Shown here one piece after another: positions 16,228 through 25,100 of a DNA stretch of 64,000 bases; positions within the stretch are counted from its first letter, which is position 1; each line of letters starts with the position of its first letter. The position numbers and the translations under genes were made by a program. Under the pieces are notes generated by a model. The model had not been told where the DNA came from, did not search any database, and saw nothing but the letters and a program-made list of their open reading frames with translations. The stretch spans positions 1 through 64,000 of the forward strand of contig CALCYA010000074.1 in the NCBI GenBank assembly GCA_937906165.1. Direction: 5' to 3'. This DNA is from an uncultured Bacteroidales bacterium. Lineage in GTDB: Bacteria; Bacteroidota; Bacteroidia; Bacteroidales; Bacteroidaceae.

Positions 16228-17856
16228 TCACATCACCCCACTTGTATTATACGCAACCACCTCGTGCTGTGGGAACTTCTCGCACCCTATATAGAGCGTA
16301 TCAAAAGCATCTGTTCCGTCGGTGCGGTGCTGAAGCAGGTCTTCTTCCGTTTCGGCAAGTTTTTCTCCGCCTTTGTCCTTACGGAAACCGTTGCGACCAC
16401 GCACGACACCTGCCGACTGAATGGCGAGTATCAGGTCATCGTTATTCTGTCGATTGAAGAAGGGCATCAGACGCTGTTTGCCTGCGAAACCTTGATTGAT
16501 GAGCAGGTATTTCTCGTCGTGGCGCATTGGATTGCCGAGATATACATCATTGACTTGCCAACCGCGCTTCTCGAACTCGTGGATAACGACCCAACGGAAA
16601 TCCTGCTCATTGACGGCGTAGTTTGCTCCAAGCGCTGTGGTGTCGTAATAGTATATCACTGTCTTGTTTTCGTGCCGGGTGTAGTAATTGCAGAACTCCT
16701 CGACGAGTGCCGGGATTTTCCTCTCAAACTTGACATAAAAGGATTTGATGATGTTAAGACGGCGACCTTCTATCTGCCCTGCCACTATCCAATTGATATT
16801 GGCGTTATAGTCCATGCCTATACAGATGGGGGCAAGGGTGTTCACTTCGCTGTCGGTACGGCTGTCCATAGCATCGGGTGAGAAGTCATAACCGAGGCTG
16901 TCGAGGTATTCAAAGTTCGATGCGTTATATTTATGTCCCTCACGCATGGAGGAGTAGAAACCATCCTTGGATATGCCGATGCGCTGACAGAGGATTGAGG
17001 TCTGAAAGGTCTTGGGGGTAAGGTCGCGCTTCATCTGCTTTATGTAACTTTCGCCAAGCAGCTGCAAATTCTCGATACTGCTGTACTCCTTATAATATAC
17101 GGCAACGGAACGCATCTTATTGAGACTGGCATCGAGGCGGCGAAGGTGATTCTTAAGGTACTTCGGCACTGCCTTACACTCCCTCTTCATCTTGCGTACA
17201 CGCTCTTTTGTCTTCCATATCTCGTATATGGTGGCCTTTATTGTTTCAATAAGTTCTTCATCCATCTTCTCCTTGTAATGGAGAAACCAACTGCCTTTCT
17301 GTGTCTGTGGCATATCGCTCAATATCATTATGGAGTGATTGAAGGAGTGTTTGCCGAAATAGGACTTTATACCGCCATTGGCAGGGAGTGTTTCATCTTT
17401 CAGGCGTTCATAATCTATGAACTTTGCTTCGTCAATAAGCAACCACGAAAGCGTAAGCGAGTTGGAAGAGCCGGGCCTGTCCTGTGATATAATGACTGCT
17501 ACAGAGCCATTATAGAACGATATAACATGTTCGTAATCGCTCGGCTCGATGATTGCGCGTGCAAAGGATTTGGGAGGCTTGCGACCAACGACATAATGCA
17601 CTCCTTGAATATATCCCCAACGCTTCCACGCGGCGAAAAGCCCCGGCAAAGTGTTGGTAAGTCCGTGCTTGAAGGTGGGTACAACGATACCGCCTGTACT
17701 GCCCGGCATACGCTGCATATTGCGGAGAACGAAAGGTGCAGCAATACTGTCCGTCTTTCCTGTTCTTCGCCCTGCAACAATAACAGAGATATTGGCACCG
17801 ATAAGCTGGGTAAGGCGTTGCGGTTCGTTAAAGTATATTTCCTTGCTCTTGCTCAT
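16228..17856 (-). CDS. Phage terminase large subunit
   Basis: 542 aa from the Met at 17856; the frame is open to 17913 but that would overlap the upstream gene far more. Walker A is AGRRTGKT (28-35). Walker B is in LSWLLIDEAKF. A nuclease-like half follows, with acidic motifs such as ICIGMDYNANINWIVAGQ and YYYDTTALGANY, the usual RNase H-type active-site arrangement. The protein packages DNA into the prohead. It is the last phage gene before the cargo island, which is inserted directly after its stop. Upstream are three small or mid-sized genes likely to include the small subunit. Confidence 0.92.
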   Translation of the reverse strand: MSKSKEIYFNEPQRLTQLIGANISVIVAGRRTGKTDSIAAPFVLRNMQRMPGSTGGIVVPTFKHGLTNTLPGLFAAWKRWGYIQGVHYVVGRKPPKSFARAIIEPSDYEHVISFYNGSVAVIISQDRPGSSNSLTLSWLLIDEAKFIDYERLKDETLPANGGIKSYFGKHSFNHSIMILSDMPQTQKGSWFLHYKEKMDEELIETIKATIYEIWKTKERVRKMKRECKAVPKYLKNHLRRLDASLNKMRSVAVYYKEYSSIENLQLLGESYIKQMKRDLTPKTFQTSILCQRIGISKDGFYSSMREGHKYNASNFEYLDSLGYDFSPDAMDSRTDSEVNTLAPICIGMDYNANINWIVAGQIEGRRLNIIKSFYVKFERKIPALVEEFCNYYTRHENKTVIYYYDTTALGANYAVNEQDFRWVVIHEFEKRGWQVNDVYLGNPMRHDEKYLLINQGFAGKQRLMPFFNRQNNDDLILAIQSAGVVRGRNGFRKDKGGEKLAETEEDLLQHRTDGTDAFDTLYIGCEKFPQHEVVAYNTSGVM

Positions 17857-18460
17857 TGTTTTCGTCATTGAATAAAACATCCTCTTCAAGGTCGGCCTCT
17901 TCGTACTCCACATCCTCGATGTCTATCGTCTCGGCACGATATTTTGCAATCATCTTCTGTATCTTCTCCTGAACGTTCGGTATAGGCTTTATACCAAGAA
18001 CAGAGGGGTCATCGGTGGCTGTGAACGGCTGAACGACAATGAGGTCATACGGCACAGCCTGCTCGTCTTCAAGGTCAATGCGGTTGTACTTCGCATAGCT
18101 TGAAGCTGCTCTCTCCATTGTCTTTGTGTCCTTGCGTTTCTTTGCCATTTGATATGTCTCCAGGATCATTTCATTATATCGCCAACGGTGATAGTCACGC
18201 GAGGCCTGTGCAAGGTGTGGAAGCATCGCCTTTATAACGGAGAGGTCCGAATATGCCAACGGCTTTGATATGCTGTACCTATCCATAGCGACCTCGACGA
18301 ACTGACGATCCTTCGCATCGGGATTGGCGATGCACCAGTTGTAGAGGTCGCGTACACGCAAAAGGCGAGTAACGACAACATCGGGAAAACGCTGTCGCAA
18401 CTCTTCTTCAGCAGTGAAGAGGTCGGTTCGTGCTATGTCAATAACTGAGGGGAAAGGCAT
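17828..18460 (-). CDS. Phage packaging-module protein, 210 aa
   Basis: The start is taken at 18460 (MPFPSVIDIARTDLFTAEEE). The longer frame to 18553 begins with out-of-frame-looking sequence that overlaps the upstream gene. The protein is helical, with a very acidic C-terminus (DIEDVEYEEADLEEDV). It overlaps the terminase start by 29 bases. A small-terminase or portal-adaptor role would fit its place just ahead of the large subunit, but no motif proves it. Confidence 0.7.
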   Translation of the reverse strand: MPFPSVIDIARTDLFTAEEELRQRFPDVVVTRLLRVRDLYNWCIANPDAKDRQFVEVAMDRYSISKPLAYSDLSVIKAMLPHLAQASRDYHRWRYNEMILETYQMAKKRKDTKTMERAASSYAKYNRIDLEDEQAVPYDLIVVQPFTATDDPSVLGIKPIPNVQEKIQKMIAKYRAETIDIEDVEYEEADLEEDVLFNDENNEQEQGNIL

Positions 18461-18500
18461 ATAGAAGCGGAAAAGTGAAAGGGGAAAACGGAAAGGTGAA

Positions 18501-18776
18501 CTACTCGTCGTCCTCCATATCAAGTAAATTCTTGTGGGTGTTTTCAATGGCAAGAGGGCTACCCACCTGTGCTAGTAGCATTTCCTGGTGCAAGAGCTTT
18601 ACTTTGCTGCTCGCCTTGCCACGATAGTATCTTTTGCTGACATCGCTTTCCTTGCGTGCAATATCCTCACGCAACTGCTCGGCCGGCAAGTCAAGTATCA
18701 CTGCCATATCCGAAATTTTCAGGTAAATGGAAGCGAACTTTTCAATCTGCGATAATTGCTCTTCAGTATAAATCAT
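18501..18776 (-). CDS. Small phage HTH-like protein, 91 aa, candidate small terminase
   Basis: A helical protein with a probable helix-turn-helix in YLKISDMAVILDLPAEQLRE (about 18-37), similar to the DNA-binding half of terminase small subunits. Its start overlaps the stop of the upstream gene by four bases. The position two genes ahead of the large terminase supports a role in recognising DNA for packaging. Confidence 0.6.
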   Translation of the reverse strand: MIYTEEQLSQIEKFASIYLKISDMAVILDLPAEQLREDIARKESDVSKRYYRGKASSKVKLLHQEMLLAQVGSPLAIENTHKNLLDMEDDE

Positions 18777-19294
18777 TCTTCTACAATTTTATTGGCAAAC
18801 AAGTCATTCAGCGGTACGCTGTGATTAGTGATTAAATCCTCTACCTGTGCGTGGAGTGTGGCAAAGATTTCCTTGTCTGTGGTGATGAAAGCAGACTCGG
18901 AACGATTACCGCGAGTCAAGTTCTGCGAGGTGACAACCGAAACGGTATCACCGGCCTCGGAACGAACAAGGAGTATCTTGCTGTGATTGTCGGCAAGGTA
19001 TGTGCGTTCAATTACCTGTGTAATGAAAGCCCACAGCTTGAGTGTCTTGTTTGTGGCCTTGTGGTCGAGCACAAGATTGAAACGCTTTACCTGTCCGCTT
19101 TTCTCGATGAAGAACAGACGGCGTAAGAACTCCTCGGATATGGAAAACGATGTCTGCCACACCTCGGCCGTACCTACCTGCTCAAGCACCCACTCCAAAA
19201 CATCAGCAACTTGCAGCACATTGGAGAGATAGGCTTGGTATGGCTTATCCCCCAATGGCTTCAAGATGTCGTTTATAGAGGAATTTCGTTTCAT
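18773..19294 (-). CDS. PLD-like protein in the packaging module
   Basis: 173 aa. The middle-to-C-terminal part has a single HKD-like motif: LADNHSKILLVRS (H-x-K), then VVTSQNLTRGNRSE, the Asn-rich second half typical of phospholipase D-like nucleases. The usual D is not obvious in the standard place. Two such halves make one active site, so the protein would act as a dimer. Overlaps of four bases with both neighbours place it in the head operon. It may process DNA during packaging or during entry. The family call is moderately sure, the activity is not. Confidence 0.65.
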   Translation of the reverse strand: MKRNSSINDILKPLGDKPYQAYLSNVLQVADVLEWVLEQVGTAEVWQTSFSISEEFLRRLFFIEKSGQVKRFNLVLDHKATNKTLKLWAFITQVIERTYLADNHSKILLVRSEAGDTVSVVTSQNLTRGNRSESAFITTDKEIFATLHAQVEDLITNHSVPLNDLFANKIVEE

Positions 19295-19893
19295 TTCTTC
19301 TTGCGTGTCTTGCGTGCAGGTTTCTCTTCTGCCACTGTCTCAACAGGCTCATTCTCTGCACCTGTGTAATGGTCGTACCTATCCCAATTCGCGTGCAACC
19401 TGGTATCAAGTTCTATCAGTTCTTTAAGGAATGGGTAACGCTCGGAGTCCGGGCAAGGTGCATCGGCGGTAGAGAGAGTACGCAACTTCAAATGCACCTC
19501 TCGCATACGCTGTAGAAGTGAAAGATTTTCCACATACAGTGCCTGTATCTCTTCGGGCAGTGTATCGTGGTCGCCTCTCTTGCCCTGCTTGAACTCCTTT
19601 GCAGGATTATCCTCAGTAAAGGTGTTATGCTTCTTTACAATCTCTTCTACCTGCTTATCCATTGCTACCACCTGTGCGTGTGTCAAGTCCTTGACACGGA
19701 AATTGTAGTGCTTGCGAAGGTGGTACTCGATGAACTCTGCCTTTCCGCGTGGGTTAGACATCAAGTTGCGGTACATTATCTGATTGCCGTTAAGCTTCAG
19801 TAGATACAAAGCTCCCTGCTCATAATCACGCTGTTCGTGCGGTGTATCGAGCCACTGTTGTATCTTCTCTGTAAATTCGTGGTTGAGTGTCAT
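19291..19893 (-). CDS. Phage protein, 200 aa, unknown function
   Basis: A charged helical protein with a Lys/Arg-rich tail (EKPARKTRKKK). The middle contains YVENLSLLQRMREVHLKLRT, a predicted coiled coil. No family recognised. It overlaps both neighbours by four bases. The basic tail could touch DNA or RNA. Confidence 0.65.
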   Translation of the reverse strand: MTLNHEFTEKIQQWLDTPHEQRDYEQGALYLLKLNGNQIMYRNLMSNPRGKAEFIEYHLRKHYNFRVKDLTHAQVVAMDKQVEEIVKKHNTFTEDNPAKEFKQGKRGDHDTLPEEIQALYVENLSLLQRMREVHLKLRTLSTADAPCPDSERYPFLKELIELDTRLHANWDRYDHYTGAENEPVETVAEEKPARKTRKKK

Positions 19894-20537
19894 AGCTTGT
19901 TGTTTATTCCTGTGAAAAAAATAAGGTTCTTGTCGTACTGCGACAAAAGGCGGTACATACTCCCCAATGTTGAGCCTGTAGTAACAAAATCATCAAAGAC
20001 TATGATATTCGGCTCTTGGGGCAGGATGTTAAGGGTGTATTCGGCATTGATACGCTGCTTATTCTTGCAAAAGGCAACATCTTCATAGAACGGTATGCCC
20101 AACTGCCGGGCTATCTCTTCGCTGATACGAGTAGCGAAGTTCTTCACAAGGTGTCTTCTCTTGGGTGATGTGCAGATAGCCCAACCGCCCTTGTCGAGGG
20201 TGTTGCCGATAATCTGCCTTATCAACGACACGGTATTGTCCGCAAAGAACTGTACCATACCGTCATCAGCCTTGATGTCTGTAAGAGTCCGGCCATAGAC
20301 CGACTTTTGCCAAAGAGAAATGAAGAACACACCGCCACGGCGTGTAAGGCGTATTTTCTGCGTAAAATCGCACCTTGCTTCTACGCTTTTATCCCAACCC
20401 TTGCGGTGCTGTTCTGCAAAGATGTCCTTGTTCTGTACTACAGAAGCACCGAAAGCACCCTGCTCGATAGAAGGCACTTCGATATTGGATAGAAGCTCGT
20501 CCAATGAGTTGAGGGTGTTTTCGGTGTTCATAGTCAT
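19890..20537 (-). CDS. Phage-encoded phosphoribosyltransferase-like protein
   Basis: 215 aa. The motif NIIVFDDFVTTGSTLGSMYR near the C-terminus is the PRPP-binding loop of type I phosphoribosyltransferases, with two acidic residues followed by TTGST. The preceding segment (RISEEIARQLGIPFYED) also fits ComF-like members. The N-terminal 90 residues do not match a known domain. Its place between structural genes is unusual for a nucleotide-salvage enzyme. It could serve DNA-precursor supply or base modification, or counter a host defence. It starts right after the stop of the upstream gene; the second Met at 20531 is an equal choice of start. Confidence 0.75.
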   Translation of the reverse strand: MTMNTENTLNSLDELLSNIEVPSIEQGAFGASVVQNKDIFAEQHRKGWDKSVEARCDFTQKIRLTRRGGVFFISLWQKSVYGRTLTDIKADDGMVQFFADNTVSLIRQIIGNTLDKGGWAICTSPKRRHLVKNFATRISEEIARQLGIPFYEDVAFCKNKQRINAEYTLNILPQEPNIIVFDDFVTTGSTLGSMYRLLSQYDKNLIFFTGINNKL

Positions 20538-20540
20538 TTA

Positions 20541-21134
20541 TCAGCCGTCAATGATATTCTCGTCATCTACATTCTCGCACACAATGTTTCCGTCCTCGGT
20601 GTCAAGAGTGCCCTTGTAGAAAGGTGCAGGGCATTCATCGGTAGCCTCGGCAGTAATGGTGGTAGAGGTAGTGCCTGTAGCCCCTTGCCCCAAGTCCTGT
20701 GCGACGGTGGCCTTTGTGGGCCAATGCTCACTGCCGACCACACGCCAGTTGCCTTTCATATCCTGCACGACTATAACGATGTCGTTATTGTTGATGTAGG
20801 CGGCAGCTGCCGATGCCTCTTCACCGACGGCCGGGTGAACAAGCGTAAGTTTGTTGAGCTGTGTCTGCGAGGGAACTTCGCCCTGCGGGTCGCTTGTGAG
20901 CTGTGATTTGTCGGGCAGAATGTCAATGTACTTCCATTTCTGCTCCGCCAACAATTCAAAACTTCCATTGAGGATAGCCGACACGAGGCGACCATTGGTG
21001 TAGTGCTGTAATTTAGGCCACTTCACGATGTTGCCTTTCGATGTGTAGTAAGCACGACGGCGTATGCCGGGCAATTCAGGTGTGCCCTGACACCACGCCA
21101 ACGACTGCTGAATGTTGATACAGTTATTTGCCAT
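20541..21134 (-). CDS. Phage virion protein, 197 aa
   Basis: Follows the capsid gene after 24 bases. The N-terminal part (CINIQQSLAWCQGTPELPGI) and the segment YINNNDIVIVVQDMKGNWRV look like a beta-rich structural protein. The C-terminus is Thr- and Asp-rich. A head-decoration or head-tail connector role is likely from position; no motif decides it. Confidence 0.65.
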   Translation of the reverse strand: MANNCINIQQSLAWCQGTPELPGIRRRAYYTSKGNIVKWPKLQHYTNGRLVSAILNGSFELLAEQKWKYIDILPDKSQLTSDPQGEVPSQTQLNKLTLVHPAVGEEASAAAAYINNNDIVIVVQDMKGNWRVVGSEHWPTKATVAQDLGQGATGTTSTTITAEATDECPAPFYKGTLDTEDGNIVCENVDDENIIDG

Positions 21135-21158
21135 AGTTGTTAGTGTTTACGGTGATTA

Positions 21159-22121
21159 CTATGCCTTGACAAGCTCCACTACCTTGAGACGGCGTTTGTC
21201 AATACTCTCGAACTGCACTCCGAAGAACATTGTGGCAATGTAGGTAAGCACGAAAGGAGCATACTCCTTGACCATAATGCTCTCGATGTCGCCCATCTGG
21301 TCAAAGCCTACAAGCATATTCTTCTTGGGGCAGATGTGCAGATACTTGGAGTCTGCCTTGTTGTAGAGAGGAACAAGCTTCAACCTGCCGTCCGAACCCT
21401 CAACGGAAATCTGTCCGTACTCCTTGTTGTAGATAATGCCTGCGTGCGACACTTGGTAAGCCTCGTTGTACTTATCCACAAAGTCCTGTGAGCAGAAGAG
21501 GTAGCAATCTTCCTTACGCAGACGGGGGTCGAGAGAGAAAAGTATCTCTTTCGCAACATCAACGGCATTTGCCTTTGTGATGTCCTCTGTCAGCTTCATA
21601 TAATTGCCCTCTTCCTTTGCAATGGCACCCGATGCAATCTCCTTTGCGGTGATAGTGTCGAAACCGTCGAACAGGTCCATTGTGGTATCGCCGTTGGCAT
21701 TGCGCTTTGCGCTCCAAATAGCGTCGTTGAGGTGTTCGGAAAGGCTCTTTGCCACCTGTGCGAGTACGTGCAGTGCTGTGGGTGTCTTCATCTGCCCGTC
21801 GCCCTTTGTTGCACCTGTACCAAGAAGGGTGGATATTGCGGTGTTGGGCTCGAAGTCTGCTGCCACATTGCCGAAGAATGTCTCCAGCGTGCGGAAGTTC
21901 AGCGTTAAATCCACATTGGTACGGCGTGTAGGCTTGTAGGGTGCGAACTGTGCCTTTGCATTGATATCGCCCACATTCTCCTTGTAGCGTATGCCGGGGC
22001 GAGGTGTCATAAACTGCAACGTGTCCTGTATGCCGATAATCGGGAGCATAAGGAGCTGCTTGCGGTACTTGATTGCTGCCTTTTGGTAGTCATCAAGAGT
22101 AAAAATCAGTTTTCCTGCCAT
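21159..22121 (-). CDS. Phage major capsid protein
   Basis: 320 aa. Starts MAGKLIFTLDDYQKAA and includes the conserved-looking MTPRPGIRYKENVGDINAKA. The size, the mixed alpha/beta pattern with a long central helix (LAQVAKSLSEHLNDAIWSAK) and the position directly after a ClpP-type protease/scaffold gene all fit an HK97-fold major capsid protein. No other gene in the block is a better candidate. It sits 25 bases after the protease gene. Confidence 0.75.
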   Translation of the reverse strand: MAGKLIFTLDDYQKAAIKYRKQLLMLPIIGIQDTLQFMTPRPGIRYKENVGDINAKAQFAPYKPTRRTNVDLTLNFRTLETFFGNVAADFEPNTAISTLLGTGATKGDGQMKTPTALHVLAQVAKSLSEHLNDAIWSAKRNANGDTTMDLFDGFDTITAKEIASGAIAKEEGNYMKLTEDITKANAVDVAKEILFSLDPRLRKEDCYLFCSQDFVDKYNEAYQVSHAGIIYNKEYGQISVEGSDGRLKLVPLYNKADSKYLHICPKKNMLVGFDQMGDIESIMVKEYAPFVLTYIATMFFGVQFESIDKRRLKVVELVKA

Positions 22122-22146
22122 AATAGTATAGTTTTTCTTGGTTGTG

Positions 22147-23145
22147 TTAGATTGAGTTGAATAGTTTGATGGCCTCGTTCACCGTGTCGGCAAACTCTTC
22201 TGCCTCGTTCTTCTCACCGCCCTTTGTCTTGTCATCGACAATGGTGCTGGTGCTGTCGGCAGGCTTCTGCTTCAGAGTCTCGACCTCTGCCTTTAGCGTG
22301 GTGATTGTGTTCTCTCTCTCTGCAAGTGCGTTGTCAATACTCTGCGCCTGCTCTGCGGTAAGGGTAACTTTGTTATCCACCGCCTCGATGCTCTCAATGC
22401 CGAGCGCATCGCATAGATGTGTTGCTGTAATCTTCATTTTGTTATCGGGTTTTGAGTTGTTGGAAGTATTGCTGTTACTGTTGTTGCGGAACAGATTTTT
22501 GAGAAAAGCAATGAAGGAGTTTGCGGTGTCGGGAACTGCGATGTTTGGAATAGGTATGCCTGCGTCGGCCATTGCGCTTGCTACGGCATCGGTAAGCACA
22601 GGGGCTGCATCTTCCTTGCTGTTGGTGATTTCATCGACGAAACCCCATTCCTTTGCTTCTTGTGCAGTGAGCCAACCGCCGACCTTCATAAGGGCAAGCA
22701 ACTCTTCGCTGCTCTTCTTGCATCTGCCGGCATACATCGAAGCGATGTTGCCGTCGAGTTTGTCAAGGTCGTTCTTCATCTGCTTGCACTGTGCAATGAG
22801 TGCGTCGAGGTCATCGGCATTGAGGTTATCCCATTTGAAGAACTCTGCCGAACATTTATGCACGAGGTACATTGCATTGCAGTCGATTGTTACCTGCTTC
22901 GCTCCGAGCGAGGCAATGGTGGCTGCCGATGCGTTCATTCCGACATAGTGAACTGCCACATTTCCGTGATTGGAAAATGCGGCTGCTATTGATAGTGCGG
23001 TACTGACTGAACCGCCAAGACTGTCGATAAGCACATTGACCTGCTCGTCCTTGTGCTTGCCGAGAATGAAATCTACATAGGAGCTGTCGAAGTCATAGCC
23101 TCCGACAACGCCTTTGAGGTGTAGGTGATAATTTTTCTGTGGCAT
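22147..23145 (-). CDS. ClpP/S14-type prohead protease fused to a scaffold domain
   Basis: 332 aa. Residues 1-180 are a ClpP-like serine protease: NVLIDSLGGSVSTALSIAAA, then the catalytic Ser in GMNASAATIAS and His in YLVHKCSAEFF. The C-terminal 100 residues (AQSIDNALAERENTITTLKA) form a coiled coil ending in a Lys/Glu-rich tail, the usual scaffold part of a protease-scaffold fusion. It should cut the scaffold after prohead assembly. Located directly upstream of the capsid gene. Confidence 0.87.
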   Translation of the reverse strand: MPQKNYHLHLKGVVGGYDFDSSYVDFILGKHKDEQVNVLIDSLGGSVSTALSIAAAFSNHGNVAVHYVGMNASAATIASLGAKQVTIDCNAMYLVHKCSAEFFKWDNLNADDLDALIAQCKQMKNDLDKLDGNIASMYAGRCKKSSEELLALMKVGGWLTAQEAKEWGFVDEITNSKEDAAPVLTDAVASAMADAGIPIPNIAVPDTANSFIAFLKNLFRNNSNSNTSNNSKPDNKMKITATHLCDALGIESIEAVDNKVTLTAEQAQSIDNALAERENTITTLKAEVETLKQKPADSTSTIVDDKTKGGEKNEAEEFADTVNEAIKLFNSI

Positions 23146-23322
23146 TGCTTATTGTTTTGCTTTGCCACGAAAGTATATATATATTAAAGGGGTATAAAAG
23201 ACGAGGAAATATGACATTTATGACATCATTATGGACAAAAAGGCAGATTGTTATAACCAAGAGAAAGCAAATTGTCCTTTGGCATCTTATTTGTGATAAG
23301 ACTTATAAAAAATATTAGAATT

Positions 23323-23448
23323 ATGGAAAAAAACATTGAAACAATTTTAAAGAATCTAGTTCCACGGAACAATAAACAATTTGGTATTCTTGGTATTGTC
23401 GCATTAGTTGGATTAGGAATTGGCGGAATAACTAAGATTTTAGGCTAA
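23323..23448 (+). CDS. Small hydrophobic ORF, 41 aa, opposite strand to the head genes
   Basis: The frame reads MEKNIETILKNLVPRN, then a single hydrophobic segment (FGILGIVALVGLGIGGI) and ends TKILG. It lies in an AT-rich gap between the protease gene and a minus-strand gene, ending 2 bases before the latter. One charged amphipathic part plus one membrane segment is the look of a small membrane peptide or toxin. It may have its own transcript; I see no perfect promoter. It could be chance, but the frame is clean and the composition is protein-like. Confidence 0.4.
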   Translation: MEKNIETILKNLVPRNNKQFGILGIVALVGLGIGGITKILG

Positions 23449-23450
23449 CA

Positions 23451-23867
23451 CTATACAATGCACGGAACAAGTGCTTTCGGAGCAGAAAAGGTAACTGTAA
23501 CCTTGTCTGTTGCAGTATCGCCGTCCGGTGCGCCGGTGGTACTCTCAATCTTCACTACGGGAAATGGTCGCTCCATAGCACCTATGAGATATGAGCGACC
23601 ATTAGCCGTAGTAACCACGAAAGCGATAGGAAAGGCAGTAGGCAGCTCGTCGAGAGTGGAGAATTTGAGAGTGGCTTTTTCAAGGCGACCTTTGTTCTCG
23701 TACTCTGAAACAGTATCACAGGAAGGTGTTCCGTAAAAAGTGATAGGTGTTGTACCTGCATAGACTGCAACAGGCATTTTTACCTTGTAGCGGAAAACGA
23801 TGTCGGGCGATAACTCGGAACAGGGGAGATATGCAATTTTGGTGATTGAGGGCAGGGAAACTTTCAT
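23451..23867 (-). CDS. Phage virion protein, 138 aa
   Basis: Beta-rich and soluble, with segments IAYLPCSELSPDIVFRYKVK and FVVTTANGRSYLIGAMERPF. It has no signal peptide. The position just before the protease and capsid genes suggests a small structural protein, for example a head fibre or decoration protein. No family assigned. Confidence 0.65.
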   Translation of the reverse strand: MKVSLPSITKIAYLPCSELSPDIVFRYKVKMPVAVYAGTTPITFYGTPSCDTVSEYENKGRLEKATLKFSTLDELPTAFPIAFVVTTANGRSYLIGAMERPFPVVKIESTTGAPDGDTATDKVTVTFSAPKALVPCIV

Positions 23868-23922
23868 ACGGCAACAAATTCAACAAAAATCATTTTAGGA
23901 CAAAAGGCGTTTGAAGTAGTAA

Positions 23923-24387
23923 CTAATTCATACGATTTTTTACGGTAAGATATGATTTTCTCTTCCGGTAATAGATTTTTGAGATAGCACACCAATTCGT
24001 TTCGTTAAGTTCTATGCCGTGTGCTTCCATCCAAGCGTAAATAAGTTCATCGTTTCGCTTGCCTATATTCTCGAACTTGTAGAGGTCGTTCCACAACTGG
24101 ATAACGAAACGGGTGCGTATGGTCTTTTTGAGTGCGAGGGTGGCACGTGGTGGCAGGTAGTTATATGTTCTCACATCTTTATGTTTGAACGTGGGTATAA
24201 ATATCTGCGTGTCGGTGGGAGCCGGGCGTGCAGGTATTGCAGAGGGCTGGGGCTTTAAGAACAGCTCCAAAATATCACTCTCGGCACTGCCTCGTGTAAG
24301 AGTTACGGGGTGCTCACCGCCTTGCTCGTGTATGAACCACTGTGCGAGGTATGGCTCTAAATCAAGATAAATGGTGTATAGGCTCAT
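23923..24387 (-). CDS. Phage protein, 154 aa, unknown function
   Basis: First gene of the structural operon after the ardA terminator. Mixed alpha/beta with aromatic-rich segments (YNYLPPRATLALKKT, FVIQLWNDLYKFENIGKRND). A C-terminal basic stretch (YYRKRKSYLTVKNRMN) follows. No domain recognised; a structural or assembly role is inferred from place. Confidence 0.6.
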   Translation of the reverse strand: MSLYTIYLDLEPYLAQWFIHEQGGEHPVTLTRGSAESDILELFLKPQPSAIPARPAPTDTQIFIPTFKHKDVRTYNYLPPRATLALKKTIRTRFVIQLWNDLYKFENIGKRNDELIYAWMEAHGIELNETNWCAISKIYYRKRKSYLTVKNRMN

Positions 24388-24459
24388 ATCGTTTCTATTT
24401 TGATACGAAGTTAAGGGGTGCTGGCTGTACTTAAAAAGACCTTTGGCAAAGAGGTTGCG

Positions 24460-24481
24460 AAAAAAGCCCTCTTTCGAGGGC
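24460..24481 (-). terminator. Intrinsic terminator of ardA
   Basis: Stem GCCCTC / GAGGGC with TTTC loop at 24466-24481. On the minus strand it is followed by TTTTTTCGC. It lies 14 bases after the ardA stop codon, so ardA is a single-gene transcript. Confidence 0.75.
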
Positions 24482-24495
24482 CTTTGCAGGAGTGC

Positions 24496-25080
24496 TTAAT
24501 AATCGGAGAATACATATCCGTCAATGAACGTGTAATCGAAATTGAATAAATCGCGTGCGAACTGCTCCATATCGAAATAGCGACGGGCAAATTCGGGCAT
24601 ATCGCCGTAACAATCATCAACGAGGTGTTCGGCAAATTCCTCTTCGCTATCCCACTCACCTTGAAAACGCTCTTTGGCATCTTCCAGCGTGTAGCCACTG
24701 CCGTAATGCTCTGTAAAGGCATCGAACAACTTTCTATCCTTTTCGTCCATGTTGCCATACTCGATAATCTTGTCGAAAGTGACTTCATCAAAGCAACTCT
24801 CTGAATACCACTCGGAAGAAAAATTCTCATAATCCTGGTACATGAATTCAGGATCTTCTTCATCAATGTGGAGCAAATAGCAGAACTCCATAAATTCATC
24901 GTAATCAAAGAACGAGGTCAAATCTACCCACATTCCGTAAAGCGAACCATTATTGTACTTGTAATATGTGCCGACATATACAGCTGGATTACCGCTTGTG
25001 TAATCATACTCGTGTTCTTTTACCACATCTGCCCAATCTTCAGGGCGTACTCTCTTCTGCGAAGCATTGATATTTTCCAT
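24496..25080 (-). CDS. ardA: Antirestriction protein ArdA
   Basis: 194 aa, strongly acidic. The N-terminal AVYVGTYYKYNNGSLYGMWV, the middle DYDEFMEFCYLLHIDEEDPE and the continued EFMYQDYENF are the hallmark sequences of ArdA. The protein mimics DNA with its surface carboxylates and blocks type I restriction enzymes. It stands alone between a terminator and the long hairpin at 25101-25301. ArdA is typical of conjugative elements and some phages, where it must be made soon after DNA entry; the structured upstream region may serve that early expression. Confidence 0.93.
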   Translation of the reverse strand: MENINASQKRVRPEDWADVVKEHEYDYTSGNPAVYVGTYYKYNNGSLYGMWVDLTSFFDYDEFMEFCYLLHIDEEDPEFMYQDYENFSSEWYSESCFDEVTFDKIIEYGNMDEKDRKLFDAFTEHYGSGYTLEDAKERFQGEWDSEEEFAEHLVDDCYGDMPEFARRYFDMEQFARDLFNFDYTFIDGYVFSDY

Positions 25081-25100
25081 AACCTTGAAACTAAATGTGA

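Noticed and set aside
16264..16881. 205-aa plus-strand ORF opposite the terminase gene
   Set aside because: It is the antisense shadow of the terminase nuclease domain, with no independent start signal or family.
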